64,000 nucleotides of DNA, from assembly GCA_032207245.1 (NCBI GenBank), contig CM063509.1:99969752-100033751 (forward strand), in the 5' to 3' direction. Each line of letters begins with the position of its first letter. The stretch's first letter is position 1. Below are positions 1 to 12,369 of this stretch, one piece after another. Source of the stretch: Pardosa pseudoannulata (lineage: Eukaryota; Arthropoda; Arachnida; Araneae; Lycosidae). The translations under genes were made by a program, and so were the position numbers. The notes under the pieces are model-generated. The model saw only the letters and a program-made list of their open reading frames with translations. It did not search any database and was not told the origin of the DNA.

Positions 1-490
1 TGGGATAAATACTGGATGATATAAAAATTGAGTGTGTAAAATACGTAGTCGACAACATGAGGGATGAGAACTTTTAGGATATATACTGGATGATATAAAA
101 ATTGAGTGTGTAAAATACGTAATCTACAACATGGATGATAATGATCTTTTAGGATAAATACTGAAAATATAAAAACTGAGTGTGTAAAAACGTAGTCGAC
201 AACATGGATAATGAGAACTTTATAAATACTGGATGATATAAAAAATATGTAAAATACGTAGTCGACAACATGAGGGATAATGAGAACTTTAAGGATAAAT
301 ACTGAATGATATAAAAACTGAGTGTGTAAAATACGTAGTCGACAACATGAGGGATGAGAACTTTTAGGATATATACTGGATGATATATAAACTGAGTGTG
401 TAAAATACGTAATCTACAACATGAGGGATAATGAGAACTTTTAGGATATATACTGGATGATATAAAAATTGAGTGTGTAAAATACGTAGT
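1..490. repeat. 74-bp tandem repeat array
   Basis: Seven imperfect copies of a roughly 74-bp unit. The word cgta recurs at 44, 118, 191, 257, 334, 408 and 485, giving spacings of 66-77 bp. Each unit has the order ggataaatactgg, gatataaaaa, gagtgtgtaaaatacgta and gacaacatgaggg. The array is cut by the window start and ends in a short ggat-rich tract at about 493-523. An open frame across it on the minus strand is only the repeat read through, not a gene. Confidence 0.9.
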
Positions 491-547
491 CGATGGATGG
501 ATAGATGAATGGATGGATGGATGCAAAATCATTTATGTTTATACAAT

Positions 548-702
548 TCGCTGAACGCTGGCGCTGCTCGAGATTTCACGGGTTCAAATCCCGTTGCAGC
601 CATGGATGTTCGTAGCCGTTCAGGATCGGCTTTAAGCAGTAGCTCCCGGTCTCATTAGCCCTCATGTACAAAACGGTAGACCGTAGCCAAAAACCTTTAT
701 CA
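548..702 (+). mobile_element. tRNA-derived SINE (family S1), degenerate copy
   Basis: Diverged copy of the most abundant short repeat in the window. It has a B-box-like ggttcaaatcc near 590, followed by the family's fixed tail: catggatgttcgtagccgttc, a cggctttaagcagtag block, the cggtctcattagccctc block and gtagaccgtag. The A-box half is poorly preserved. Confidence 0.7.
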
Positions 703-817
703 AACTAAAACCTTTTACATTTCCACAATTGAAGACGGATTTATACAAAATATGATATACTTTGGTATTTTTTATAATATGGTTTTAAGGGATGTCTATC
801 AGCACTGTTTATTTTAT

Positions 818-1288
818 CTTTATATATAAAACTCTTCTGTCAGTTTGTTTGTAATAAAACTCCTCCTAAACGGCTGGACTGGTTTTGATGAAATTTTGTG
901 TATGTAATTAAGTTGATTCGAAGAATGGTTTAGATTCACATTTGGATTCAATAGAAAATGTTTTTTTTTATTAAAAATCCATAATTGCACGCTTGTTGAG
1001 ATTAAAAATAATATGCTTGAAAGCTTTTTTTTCATACTGTGACGCAGTGGTCGGCGCACTTCGGTACGAGAAGTCCCAGGATCGAATCCATGTTAGGCGA
1101 TGTAGGAATTTTAATTTAATATAATTACGTTTGTTAGGACTGTATGCGTAGTGGATTTAATTTTTTTTAAATATTTTTTAACTTACTTTTTCATCAAAAC
1201 GGTCCAATTTATAATTTATTTAAAAACATTTTACAATTTTTGGATTTACATCATTAAAACAGGGCAACGTCTGTCGGGCCGTCTAGTT
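818..1288 (+). mobile_element. Helentron-like non-autonomous element
   Basis: It opens with tatatataaaactcttctgtc and aaactcctcctaaacggctgg, and closes with gggcaacgtctgtcgggccg followed by tctagt. This start and end resemble the short non-autonomous Helentron/Helitron-like elements of arthropods (from memory). A second copy lies inverted at 43342-43822 and aligns over its whole length. There is no coding capacity. A B-box-like ggatcgaatcc near 1080 is shared by both copies. Confidence 0.55.
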
Positions 1289-1519
1289 ACCTTGTAATAA
1301 AAAAAGTATTCTTCTTATCCAAAGTAATTTAAATTTTATGAAAGAAAACATTTATAGTGTATACCAAATTAAAATATAAGTTTATATAAGCTATGTAGAT
1401 TGATATTAAAATTTTGAAGAAGCTACTACTGTCAAACTATCTACGTAAAAATAAGCTGTAATATAGAATATTTTTATATTTGTCTTATATTTTTTAAAAA
1501 ATATTAAACGTTATAATAA

Positions 1520-2095
1520 TTATAGAAATATAAATTGTAAGTATAAACTGTTTCAAAGAAACATATCAGGCTATATGTATTTCAAAATCATTATTTAATA
1601 CATATAATTTATTACATATAATTTAATACATAACAATTTAATTTATATTTATAGAAATATAAATTGTGAGTATAAAATGTTTGAAAGAAACATATCAGGT
1701 TATATGTAATTCAAAATCTTTATTTAATACATATACCTTAACACATAATAATTTAATTTATATTTATAGAAATGTAAATTGTGAGTATAAAATGTTTGAA
1801 AGAAACATATCAGGTTATATGTAATTCAAAATCTTTATTTAATACATATAATTTAAAACATAATAATTTAATTTATATTTATAGAAATATAAATTGTAAG
1901 TATAAAATGTTTGAAAGAAACATATCAGGTTATATGTATTTCAAAATCATTATTTAATACATAAAATTTAATACATATAATTTAATACATAATATTTTAA
2001 TTTATATTTATAGAAATGTAAATTGTGAGTATAAAATGTTTGAAAGAAACATATCAGGCTATATGTAAATCAAAATCATTATTTAATGCTTGTAA
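1520..2095. repeat. 115/129-bp tandem repeat
   Basis: Five copies. The word catatcagg occurs at 1562, 1691, 1806, 1921 and 2050, giving spacings of 129, 115, 115 and 129. The longer units carry an extra acatataattta-type 14-mer. The unit core is atagaaatataaattg, gagtataaaatgtttgaaag and aaacatatcagg. The array runs directly into the ~985-bp satellite. Confidence 0.85.
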
Positions 2096-4026
2096 ATTTT
2101 TAATTCTACAAGTTGGAAAGTCTTAATTTTGCATTTAGTCTTCTGGTAAAGATTTTTGAACAATTAAACGCTTTGGTTTATTTACTGTAACATTTATTCG
2201 ATTTTCAAAAACTGTTTAAAGCTTTAACCAAACATGGAACTGTACTACAGAGGTAAATTCTGGACAGTTTATACTACCTTTCGATCCCTGAGTGCAAACT
2301 TCTATGTGTCGGTTTTCAAGAAAGAACTTTTGAAGCAATTGACATTTTGACTTCATAAAAGTTCGTCACATTTCAGATCCTCCGATAAAAACGTGGAAAC
2401 TTGTCACTGATCAATACTTCATTCTAGAGAAAATATTTCTCGGTCTTTTGGGCAACTTTTAATTTAAAAACTTGGACATTCTTAATTTTTCTGCAAAATT
2501 TCTAGAGTCAGGGAATATTCAAATTTTGATTTATGTGTTTCGATTTTTTTCTTTCAGATACAGATATTTAATCATATTTTGATAGTTGAAATTTATACGA
2601 TATTGCACAAACATTAATATAGTGTTGGTCTTTGTTAAACTGTTTGATATTAAAACTGTAAATAGTCCACGCTAAGCTAGATACTTCATCTAATTTATAT
2701 CAGCAGCCATCAAATTAGAACTTAAAGTACCACTAAATATAATTTTTATATAATTTTTATTAGCAGACCATCAATTATATGATGATATAATTCATGATCC
2801 TATTATATGGTGAAATGATTCTTATAATTATGATATCATAATTATATGAATTTAATTAGCTCAACAAGTAAAGTATTACTATTTACATTATTTTATCTTT
2901 GTTTTTAATAAAGAAATACATTATATCTACTTGTTTTTTCTCAATCATTATGGGGTTTTTTATTTCTTTTATTTGAATCTGTAAAAGAAGAAAAATAACT
3001 AGTAGTTTGGAATCTAAGCTTAGGCACTGTTTATTTCGATAATAAATAGTACTTAGGATTTTAAAAAATAATAAACATAATTCATCATAAGTTCTGTTAG
3101 TTTTCATTTTTTTATTTTGTATTTAGTCCGCTGGGAAAGATGTTTGAAAAATTAAACATTTAGGTTTATTTACTGTAGCATTTATTCGATTTTCAAAAAC
3201 TGGTTAAAACTTTAACCAAGCATAGAACTGAATTACAGAGGTGACGTCTGGACAGTTTATATTACCTTTCGATCCCTGAGGCAGGTGCAAACTTTTATGT
3301 GTCGGTTTTCAAGAAAGAACTTTTGAAGTGATTGACATTTTGACTTCATAAAAGTTCGTCACATTTCAGACCCTCCGGTAAAAAGGTGGAAAACTGAAGC
3401 TATTCAATACTTCATTCTGGATAAAATATTTCCCGGTGTTTAAGCAGCTTTTAATTTAAAAACTCTTGGTCGCTCTTCATTTTTCTGTAAAATCTCAAGA
3501 GTCGGAGAACTATTCAAACTTTAATTTATATCTTTAGATTTCTTTTCTTTAGATGTCTATATTTCAAGACATTTTAATAGTTGTAATTTATACGATGTTG
3601 CACTATCATTAATGTGTTGGTCTCCTTCATACTTTTTGATATGAAAACTGTAAATAGTCCAAACTAAGCTAGGTACTTCATGTAATTTATATCAGCAGCC
3701 CGCAAACTAGAACTTGAAGTAACCACTAAATATAATTAATTTTGTATATAATTTTTATTACAGACCATAAGTTATTTGATGATATAATTTATGATCATAT
3801 TATCTGAAATGATTCTTATAATTATGATGTCATAATTATATGAAATGAATGAGCTCACCAAGTAAAGTATTACTATTTACATTAGTTACTTTATCTTTGT
3901 TTTTACTAAAGAAATACATTATAGCTACTTGTTTCTTTTCACTCATTATGTTTATTTTTTTATTTATTTTATTTGAATCTGTAAAAGAAGAAAATATCTA
4001 GTAGTTTAGAATTCAAGCTTAGGTAC

Positions 4027-4205
4027 GCCGAACGATGGCCGATTGGTTAGGGTGCTGGCCTTCGGAACCGGAGTTCGTGGGTTCGAATCCCACTGAGGCA
4101 TGGATGTTCGTAGCCGTTCGGAATCGGCGTTAAACTGTAGGTCCCGGTCTCATTAGCCCTCGTGTTGCAAAAAGTAGACCGTAGCACTCCAAACCAAACC
4201 AAACC
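4027..4205 (+). mobile_element. S1 SINE with 12-bp target duplication
   Basis: Full-length S1 copy. It has an A-box-like tggccgattggttaggg near 4034, a B-box-like gggttcgaatccc near 4080, the S1 body and a 3' end of ccaaaccaaacc repeats. The same 12 bases, aagcttaggtac, flank it at 4015-4026 and 4206-4217. These bases belong to the satellite unit, so the boundaries are exact and the insertion is younger than the array. Confidence 0.9.
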
Positions 4206-6204
4206 AAGCTTAGGTACTATTTATTTCGCTAATAAATAGTACATAAGATTTAAATAATAATAAACATAAGTTCTATTAGTTTTCATTTTTTTAATTTTGA
4301 CTTTATTCCGCTGGGGAAGATTTTTGAAAAATTAAAAACTTTCATTTCTTTGCTTTTAGCTTTTATTCAATTTTCAAAAACTGTTTAAAGCTTTAACCAA
4401 ACATAGAACTGAATTACAAAGAGGAAGTCTGGACAGTTTATATTACCTTTCCATCCCTGAGGCAGGTGCAAACTTTTATGTGTAGGCTCTCAAGAAAGAA
4501 CTTTTGAAGCGATTGACATTCTGACTTCATAAATGTTCGTCACATTTCAGACCCTTCGGTAAAAAGGTGGAAAACTGAAGCTTATCAATACTTCATTTTA
4601 GAGAAAATATATCCTGGTCTTTTGGGCAACTTTTAATTTGAAAACTTGTACCTTCCTAAGATTCCTGTAAAATTCAAGATTCGGAGAAATGTTCAAATTT
4701 TGATTTATATATTCCAATTTTTTTTTTCTTTTGATGTTGATATTTCGCTCCATTTTTATAGTGTAATTTATACAATATTGCACTAATATTCATATAGTGT
4801 TGGTCTGTGTTACATTTTTTGATATGAAGTCTGTAAATAGTCCACGCTACGCTAGATACTTCATGTAATTTATATCAGTAGCCATCAAACTAGAAATTAA
4901 AGTACCACTAAATACAATTTTTTAAATAATTTGTATTAGCAAACCATAAATTATGATATAATTCATGATCCTATTATATGAAGAAATGATACTTAATAAT
5001 GATATCATAATTGTATGAAATTAATGAGCTCACCTAGTAAAGTTTTACTATTTACATTAGTTATTTCATCTTTGTTTTTCTAAAGAAATACGTTATAGCT
5101 ACTTGTTTTTCTCACTCAATATGTTTTTTTATTTATTTTATTTGAATCTTTAAAAGAAGAAAAATAACTAGTAGTTTGAAATCCAAGTTTAGGTACTATT
5201 TATTTTGCTAATATATACTTTCTAAGATTTTAAAAAATAATAAACATAATTCATCATATATTTTAGACATTTTCAATTCTTAAATTTTACATTTAGTCTT
5301 CTGGGAAACATTCATGAAAAATTAAACACTTTGGTTTATTTTCTGTAACATTTATTCGATTTTCAAAAAGTGTTTAAAGATTTAACCAAACATAGAAATG
5401 AATTACAAAGGGGAAGTCTGGACAGTTTATATTACCTTTCGATCCCTGAGGCAGGTGCAAACATTTGAGTGTCGGTTTTCAAGAGAGAACTTTTGAAGCG
5501 ATTGACATTTTGACTTCATAAATGTTCGTCACATTTCAGGCCATCCGGTAAAAACGTGGAAAACTAAAGCTGATCAATACTTCATTCTAGAGGAAATATT
5601 TTCCAGTCTTTTGGGCAACTTTTAATTTAAAATCTTGGACATTCTTAAGAGTCCGGTGAAATTTTAAGAGTCAGACATCTATTTAAACTTTGATTTTTAT
5701 ATTTCGATTTTTCTTTCTTTATATGTCAATATTTCATGACATTTTGATAGCTGTAATTTCTACGTTATTGCACTATCATAGTATAATGTTGGTCTCTGTT
5801 ATACTTTTTAATATGAAAACTGTAAATAGTCCAAACTAAGCCAGGTACTTCATGTAAATATATCAACAACCTGCAAACTAGAACTTCAGGTACCACTAAT
5901 TATTTTGTATATAATTTTTATTAGCTGAAAAGGAATTATATGATGATATAATTCATGATCCTATTATATGAAATGATTCTTATATTTACGATATAATAAT
6001 TATATGATATTAATGATTTCACCAAGTAAAGTAGTGCTATTTACATTAGTTATTTTATCTTTGTTTTTACTAAAGAAATACATTACATCTACTTGTTTTT
6101 TCTCACTCAATATGGTTTTTTTTTATTTATTTTATTTGAATCTATAAAAGAAGAAAAATAACTAGTAGTTTGGAATCCAAGCTTAGGTACTATTTATTTC
6201 GCTA

Positions 6205-6207
<3 letters not shown>

Positions 6208-6249
<42 letters not shown>
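6208..6249. repeat. (TA)n microsatellite
   Basis: About 20 uninterrupted TA dinucleotides. They sit where a satellite unit breaks off, directly beside the LTR-like insert. TA repeats resume at about 6597-6620 on the other side. Confidence 0.95.
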
Positions 6250-6250
<1 letters not shown>

Positions 6251-6596
6251 GACATGGACGAATGGTTAAGGCATGGAAGACACATTTGATTTCATGTATA
6301 AAAACTTCTTTATTGTAATCCTTATGTCCATAGCTATGTCATTTAGAAATTCTTTGTTCTAACAATTTGCCACGAAAAGCATGGAGGATGTTATCAGCCC
6401 GAGTTTCCGCTCAGAACTCTCTCTTTTGGCATGGCTATCTAAGCAAAATTTCTATGTCTACTTCCGCGTCAGTTCTTTTACTCTGTATAGTTCCGCTCGA
6501 GGGTGTGTCTTTCTCCTATTACGTTACTGGTAATGAGTTTTAACTATTTTTAATTATAACTCACTTAGTTCTTAACCCCCATTTTTAAACTTGACA
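6250..6596 (-). mobile_element. probable solo LTR
   Basis: A GC-richer segment unlike the satellite, starting tgacatggacg and ending aaacttgaca. Read on the minus strand it begins TGTCA and ends TGACA, as an LTR would. An aataaag polyadenylation-type signal lies about 50-75 bases before that end. TA tracts flank both sides, so a target duplication cannot be defined. It has no coding frame and no second LTR nearby. A degraded SINE or another short element is possible. Confidence 0.45.
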
Positions 6597-9500
6597 TATA
6601 TATAAATATATATATATATCGAATTTCTTCTTTAGAAGTTGATATTGCATGAAATTTTGATAACTAATTCATATAACAATGCACAAATATTAATATGGTG
6701 TTGGTTTCTATTATACTCTCTAATTTGAAAGACTAAATAACTAAAGAAGTAAATAAGAAGTAAACTATAAATTTACTAAATAAATACATTATAGCTACTT
6801 GTTTTTTCTCACTCATTATGAGTTTTTTATTTATTCTATTTGAATCTATAAAAGGAGAAAAATAACTAGGGAATCCAAGCTTAGGTACTATTTAATTTGC
6901 TAATATAAATAGTACCTAAGATTAAAAAAAAAATAAACATAATTCATCATAATTTCTATCAGTTTTCAATTTTTAATTTTGCATTTAGTCTTCTCGGAAA
7001 GATTTTTGAAAAATTAAACACTTTAGTTTATTTACTGTAACATTTATTCGATTTTCAAAAAATGTTCGGTAAACTTTTAAGAGTCAGAAAAATATTGAAA
7101 CTTTGATTTTTATATTTCGATTTTTCTTTCTTTATATGTCAATATTTCACGACATTTTGATAGCTGTAATTTATACGATATTGCACTATAATAATAGTGT
7201 TAGACTCTGTTATACTTTTTGATACGAAAACTGTAAATAATCCAAACTAAGCCAGGTACTTCATGTAAATATATTAACAGCCTGCAAACTAGAACTTCAA
7301 GTACCACTAAATATAATTTTGTATATAATTTTTATTACTGGATAAGATTTAAATAGTACATAAATAGTAAATAAATAGTACATAAGATTTAAATAATAAT
7401 AAACATAAGTTCTATTAGTTTTCATTTTTTTAATTTTGACTTTATTCCGCTGGGAAAGATTTTTGAAAAATTAAACACTTTCGTTTATTTACTGTAACTA
7501 TTATTCGATTTTCAAAAACTGCTTAAAGTTTTAACCATATATAGAATTGAATTACAAAGGTGAAGTCTGGACAGTTTATATTACCTTTCGATCCCTGAGT
7601 CAGGTGCAAACTTTTATGTGTAGACTCTCAAGAGAGAACTTTTGAAGCGATTGACATTCTGACTTCATAAAAGTTCGTCACATTTCAGACCCTCCGGTAA
7701 AAACTTGGACACTCGTCACTGATCAATACTTCATTCTAGAGAAAATATATCCTGGTCTTTTGGGCAACTTTTAATTTGAAAACTTGAACCTTCCTAAGAT
7801 TCCTGTAAAATTCAAGATTCGGAGAAATGTTCAAATTTTGGTTTATATATTCCAATTTTTTTTCTTTTGATGTTGATATTTCACTCCATTTTTATAGTGT
7901 AATTTATACAATATTGCACTAATATTCATATAGTGTTGGTCTGTGTTACATTTTTTGATATGAAGTCTGTAAATAGTCCACGCTACCCTACATACTTCAT
8001 GTAATTTATATCAACAGCCATCAAACTAGAAATTAAAGTACCACTAAATACATTTTTTTATATAATTTATATTAGCAAACCATAAAATATATAATTCATG
8101 ATCCTATTATATGAAGAAATGATACTTAATAATGATATCATAATTGTATGAAATTAATGAGCTCACCAAGTAAAGTTTTACTATTTACATTAGTTATTTT
8201 ATCTTTGTTTTTCAAAATAAATACATTATAGCTACTTGTTTTTTCTCACTCATTATGTTTTTTTTACTTATTTCATTTGAATCTGTAATAGAAGAAAAAT
8301 AACTAGTAGTTTGAAATCCAAGCTTAGGTACTATTTATTTCGCTAATAAATAGCACCTAAGATTTTAAAAAATAATAAACATAATTCATCATAAGTTTTA
8401 TAAATTTTCATTTTTAAAATTTGCATTTAGTCTTCTGGGAAAGATTTTTGAAAAATTAAACGCTTTATTTGCTGTAGCATTTATTCGATTTTCAAAAACT
8501 GTTTCAAGATTTAACCAAACATAGAACTGAATTACAAAGGTAAAATCTATACAGTTTATATTATCTTTCGATCCCTGAGGCAGGTGCATGCTGTTATGTG
8601 TCGGTTTTCAAGAAAGAACTTTTGAAGCGATTGACATTTTAACTTCATAAAAGTTCGTCACATTTCAGACCCTCCGGTAAAAAGGTGGAAAACTGAAGCT
8701 GATCAATACTTCATTCTAGAGGAAATATTTTCCAGTCTTTTGGGTAACTTTTAATTTAAAAGTTTGGACTTTCTTAAGTGTTCGGTAAAATTTCAAGAGT
8801 CAGAAAAATATTGAAACTTTGATTTTTATATTTCGATTTTTCTTTCTTTATATGTCAATATTTCACGACATTTTGATAGCTGTAATTTATACGATATTGC
8901 ACTATAATAATAGTGTTAGACTCTGTTATACTTTTTGATACGAAAACTGTAAATAATCCAAACTAAGCCAGGTACTTCATGTAAATATATCAACAACCTG
9001 CAAACTAGAACTTCAATTACCACTAAATATAATTTTGTATATAATTTTTATTACTGGACCATGAATTATATGATGATATAATTCATGATCCTATTATATG
9101 AAATGATTCTTATAATTACGATATCATAATTATATGAAATTAATGATCTCACCAAGTAAAGTAGTGCTACTTACATTTGTTATTTTATCTTTGTTTTTAT
9201 TAAAGAAATACATTACATCTACTTGTTTTTTCTCACTCACTATGGTTCTTTTATTTATTTTATTTGAATCTGTAAAAGAAAAAAATAGCTAGTAGTTTGA
9301 AATCGAAGATTAGGTACTATTTATTTCGCTAACAAGTAGTACCTAAGATTTAAAAAAATAATAAACATAATTAATCATAAGTTTTATAAATTTTCATTTT
9401 TTAAATTTTGCATTTAGTCTTCTGGGAAAGATTTTTGAAAAATTAAACGCTTTGGTTTATTTACTGTAACATTTATTCGATTTTCAAAAACTGTTTAAAG

Positions 9501-10744
9501 CTTTAACCAAACATAGAACTGAATTACAAAGGTAAAATCTGGACAGTTTATATTACCTTTCGATCCCTGAGGCAGGTGCAAACTTTTATGTGTAGGCTCT
9601 CAAGAGAGAACTTTTGAAGCGATTGACATTTTGACTTCATAAAAGTTCGTCACATTTCAGACCCTCCGGTAAAAAGGTGGAAAACTGAAGCTGATCAATA
9701 CTTCATTCTAGAGGAAATATTTTCCAGTCTTACGGATAACTTTTAATTTAAAAGTTTGTACTTTAAGTGTTCGGTGAAAATTCAAGAGTAGAAAAATATT
9801 GAAACTTTGATTTTTATATTTCGTTTTTTCTTTCTTTATATGTCAATATTTCACATTTTGATAGCTATAATGTATACGATATTGCATTATCATAATATAA
9901 TGTTGGTGTCTGTTATACTTTTTGATATGAAAACTGTAAATAGTCCAAACTAAGCCAGGTACTTCATGTAAATATATCAACAGCCTGTAAACTAGAACTT
10001 CAAGTACCACTAAATATAATTTTGTATCTAATTTTTATTAGCTTACCATGAATTACATGATGATATAATTCATGATCCTATTATATGAAATGATTCTTGT
10101 AATTGCGATATCATAATTATAGGAAATTAATGAGCTCCCCAAGAAAAGTTTTACTAATTATATTAATTACTTTATCTTTATTTTTACAAAAGAAATACAT
10201 TATAGCTACTTGTTTCTTCTCACTCATTATGTTGTTTTTATTTATTTTATTTGTATATGTAAAAGAAGAAAAATAACTAGTAGTTAGGAATTTAAGCTTA
10301 GGTACTATTTATTTCACTAATAAATAATAGCTAAAATTAAAAAAATAATAATAAAGGTAGTTTATCATTATTATTTTTAGTTTAATTATAATTATTAGTT
10401 TTCTTTTTTCAATTTTGCATTTAGTCCGCTGGGAAAGATTTTTGAAAATTTAAACCCTTTGGTTTATTTACTGTAACATTTATTTGGTTTTCAAAAATTG
10501 TTTAAAACTTTAACCAAAGATAGAACTGAATTACAAAGGTGAAGTCTGGACAGTTTATATTACTCCCTGAGGCAGGTGCGAACTTTTATACATTGGTTTT
10601 CAAGAGAGAACTTCTGAAGCGATTGACATTTCGACTTCATAAAAGTTCGTCACATTTCAGACCCTCCGGTAAAAACTTGGAAACTCGTCACTAATCAATA
10701 CTTCATTCTAGAGGAAATATTTTCCAGTCTTTTGGGCAACTTTT

Positions 10745-11465
10745 AATTTTACGTTACAATGAAACGTTTATCAACAATATTCTAACAACGAAAAGTACAA
10801 ATTTCAGTGACTTTCATAGGCAAATAAAAACCTATCATTCGCTATTCACGAAAAAAAAACTTTGTTTAAAATTAATATATTAAGTTTACCGTAGCGAAAT
10901 ATGGGCACACTTGGTAGTTAGATATAAAAATTGGCACAAAACGATTGTACGATGCGTAAACAACTTTTACGTTGCAAAAATAAAAAAGAAATGGAATTTT
11001 CTAACTAAAACAGATGCAGCCGTTTTCTCTTTTTAAGAGCATTATGAATATCTTTCCATCTGCCATCTTCACATGCAATATCGCCCTTCTTGAAATTCCG
11101 TGAACTGGACCAATAAGTGACTCAAATATCTATTTTAACGGGAGGGGAAAGATACAAGCAGTATGTCTTTATATCACGACATTCCATCGAATATATATTT
11201 CAGACCTCAAATAGAATATGGGTCTTTCAAAATGCACTTTAAAGATTATTTTGAACGTATTTCTTCTAAATTCAATCCAGAATTTGAAGTGAATTGTCTT
11301 TATTCAATTTTGGTTCATGTAATTTTGGAAGTGTCTCAAAATGACTCTATATATCACTAAGTGTATTGTGATACAACATCTCAAATTTAATATGAAGTAT
11401 AAGAACGGGGTTTCGCGGGGGAAAGAACCGCTTAGAAGTCTGAATAGATCGATACAATATATATA
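10745..11465. other. unassigned AT-rich spacer
   Basis: Begins where the last satellite unit breaks off. I see no repeat shared with the rest of the window, no splice-bounded exon and no recognisable protein. The 65-codon frame at 11163-11360 has no family resemblance I can detect. Confidence 0.5.
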
Positions 11466-11467
11466 CA

Positions 11468-12022
11468 AGGTATTTCAAAATTGACCGGTGTATTTGAAAA
11501 ATCAATAAAAACTAAACGGATAGTGGTAGAAATTCACAGTTTATTGCAATATGCTTGGGACAATAGCAAATTTTCTGGCAGACAAACTTTAAAATTAGTT
11601 ACAATATTCCACAACAGATAGCGCTGCAGTCTGGAAAAATCTAAGCTACTATATTTGTCTGTGGGGACTCTTAAAAGACCAGGTGTACCTCCACTATCCA
11701 GAAACAATTGAATAACTGGAACAGTACATCTGTTTTTCATGTGAAGCCATCCCGCCTAAGACGTTTACACGGGTTTCTGATAATTTCGTTCTGAGAATAC
11801 GCCATATTATTGCTGTGCATGGTGGATATCTGGAAAATATCATAGTTTAGATTTTTCCAGACTGCAGCGTCATCTGTTGTGGAATATTGTTACTAATTTT
11901 GACAGTTTGTCTTTCTAAAAACTTAATATTGTCCCAAACATATTGCAATAAACTGTGTAATTTTATCACAGTTTATATTGATTTTTCAAATATACCGGTC
12001 TTTTTTGAAACACCCTTCATGA
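11468..12022. mobile_element. fold-back element with ~185-bp terminal inverted repeats
   Basis: The left arm (11468-11655) starts aaggtatttcaaaa and contains tttattgcaatatgcttggg and gcgctgcagtctgg. It recurs as its reverse complement at about 11848-12022. The arms are imperfect with small indels. The roughly 190-bp centre has no convincing gene; the 68-residue minus-strand frame there lies mostly in an arm. The superfamily is unknown, and no target duplication is obvious. Confidence 0.75.
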
Positions 12023-12360
12023 AGCAGTTAAAAGAACAGAGCGCAAGGAATCAATTTTTTCCAAAAGGATTAGTACAGAGGGTAATTTTTATGGCTAGTG
12101 ATTTATGAATTTGGTCGAGAATGTGACCAGTCAACAATAAACCTTCTGAATCGTAAAAATTTTTTGTCTTACCAATTATCTCAAAACAAAGCTCCATACA
12201 ATTCTAACAGAAAATCTTTTTTTTTGTTGTTCAGTTCAGTGATTTTGAAATTCGTTTTTAATTCAGCTCGCCCAATCGTTAGAACTACGGTGTTACCTCG
12301 ATATATCGTTCCCCATAATTTCGTCTGATTTCCACATTAATCGCCTGATTCATTTAGGTT
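12023..12360. other. unassigned spacer
   Basis: Single-copy-looking DNA between the fold-back element and the ~156-bp array. Two short frames (about 11.9-12.3 kb) show no family resemblance. Confidence 0.4.
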
Positions 12361-12369
12361 TCAAATAGA

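Larger units (their letters stand above)
2095..10745. repeat. ~985-bp satellite array, about nine units
   Basis: Direct repeats anchored by the word ggacagttta (or a close variant) near 2273, 3251, 4432, 5421, 7570, 8551, 9542 and 10549. After subtracting inserts the period is 978-1007 bp. Each unit holds in order a tttagtcttctgggaaag block, cgattttcaaaaactg, cgatccctgaggcaggtgc, gacttcataaaagttcgtc, an AT-rich middle and aatccaagcttaggtac. A SINE (4027-4205), a TA tract and an LTR-like insert (about 6208-6620) interrupt the array. The unit at 6960-7330 has lost its centre. No conserved coding frame exists. Confidence 0.9.

Noticed and set aside
149..532. 127-codon minus-strand frame, Ser/Tyr/His-rich and repetitive
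   Set aside because: It is the 74-bp tandem repeat read through. The repeated peptide follows the DNA period and there is no start context or domain.
4027..4100. Possible tRNA genes at the S1 and S2 heads
   Set aside because: A and B boxes and the T arm are present, but the acceptor stem does not pair and the sequences continue into a shared non-tRNA body, so these are SINEs.
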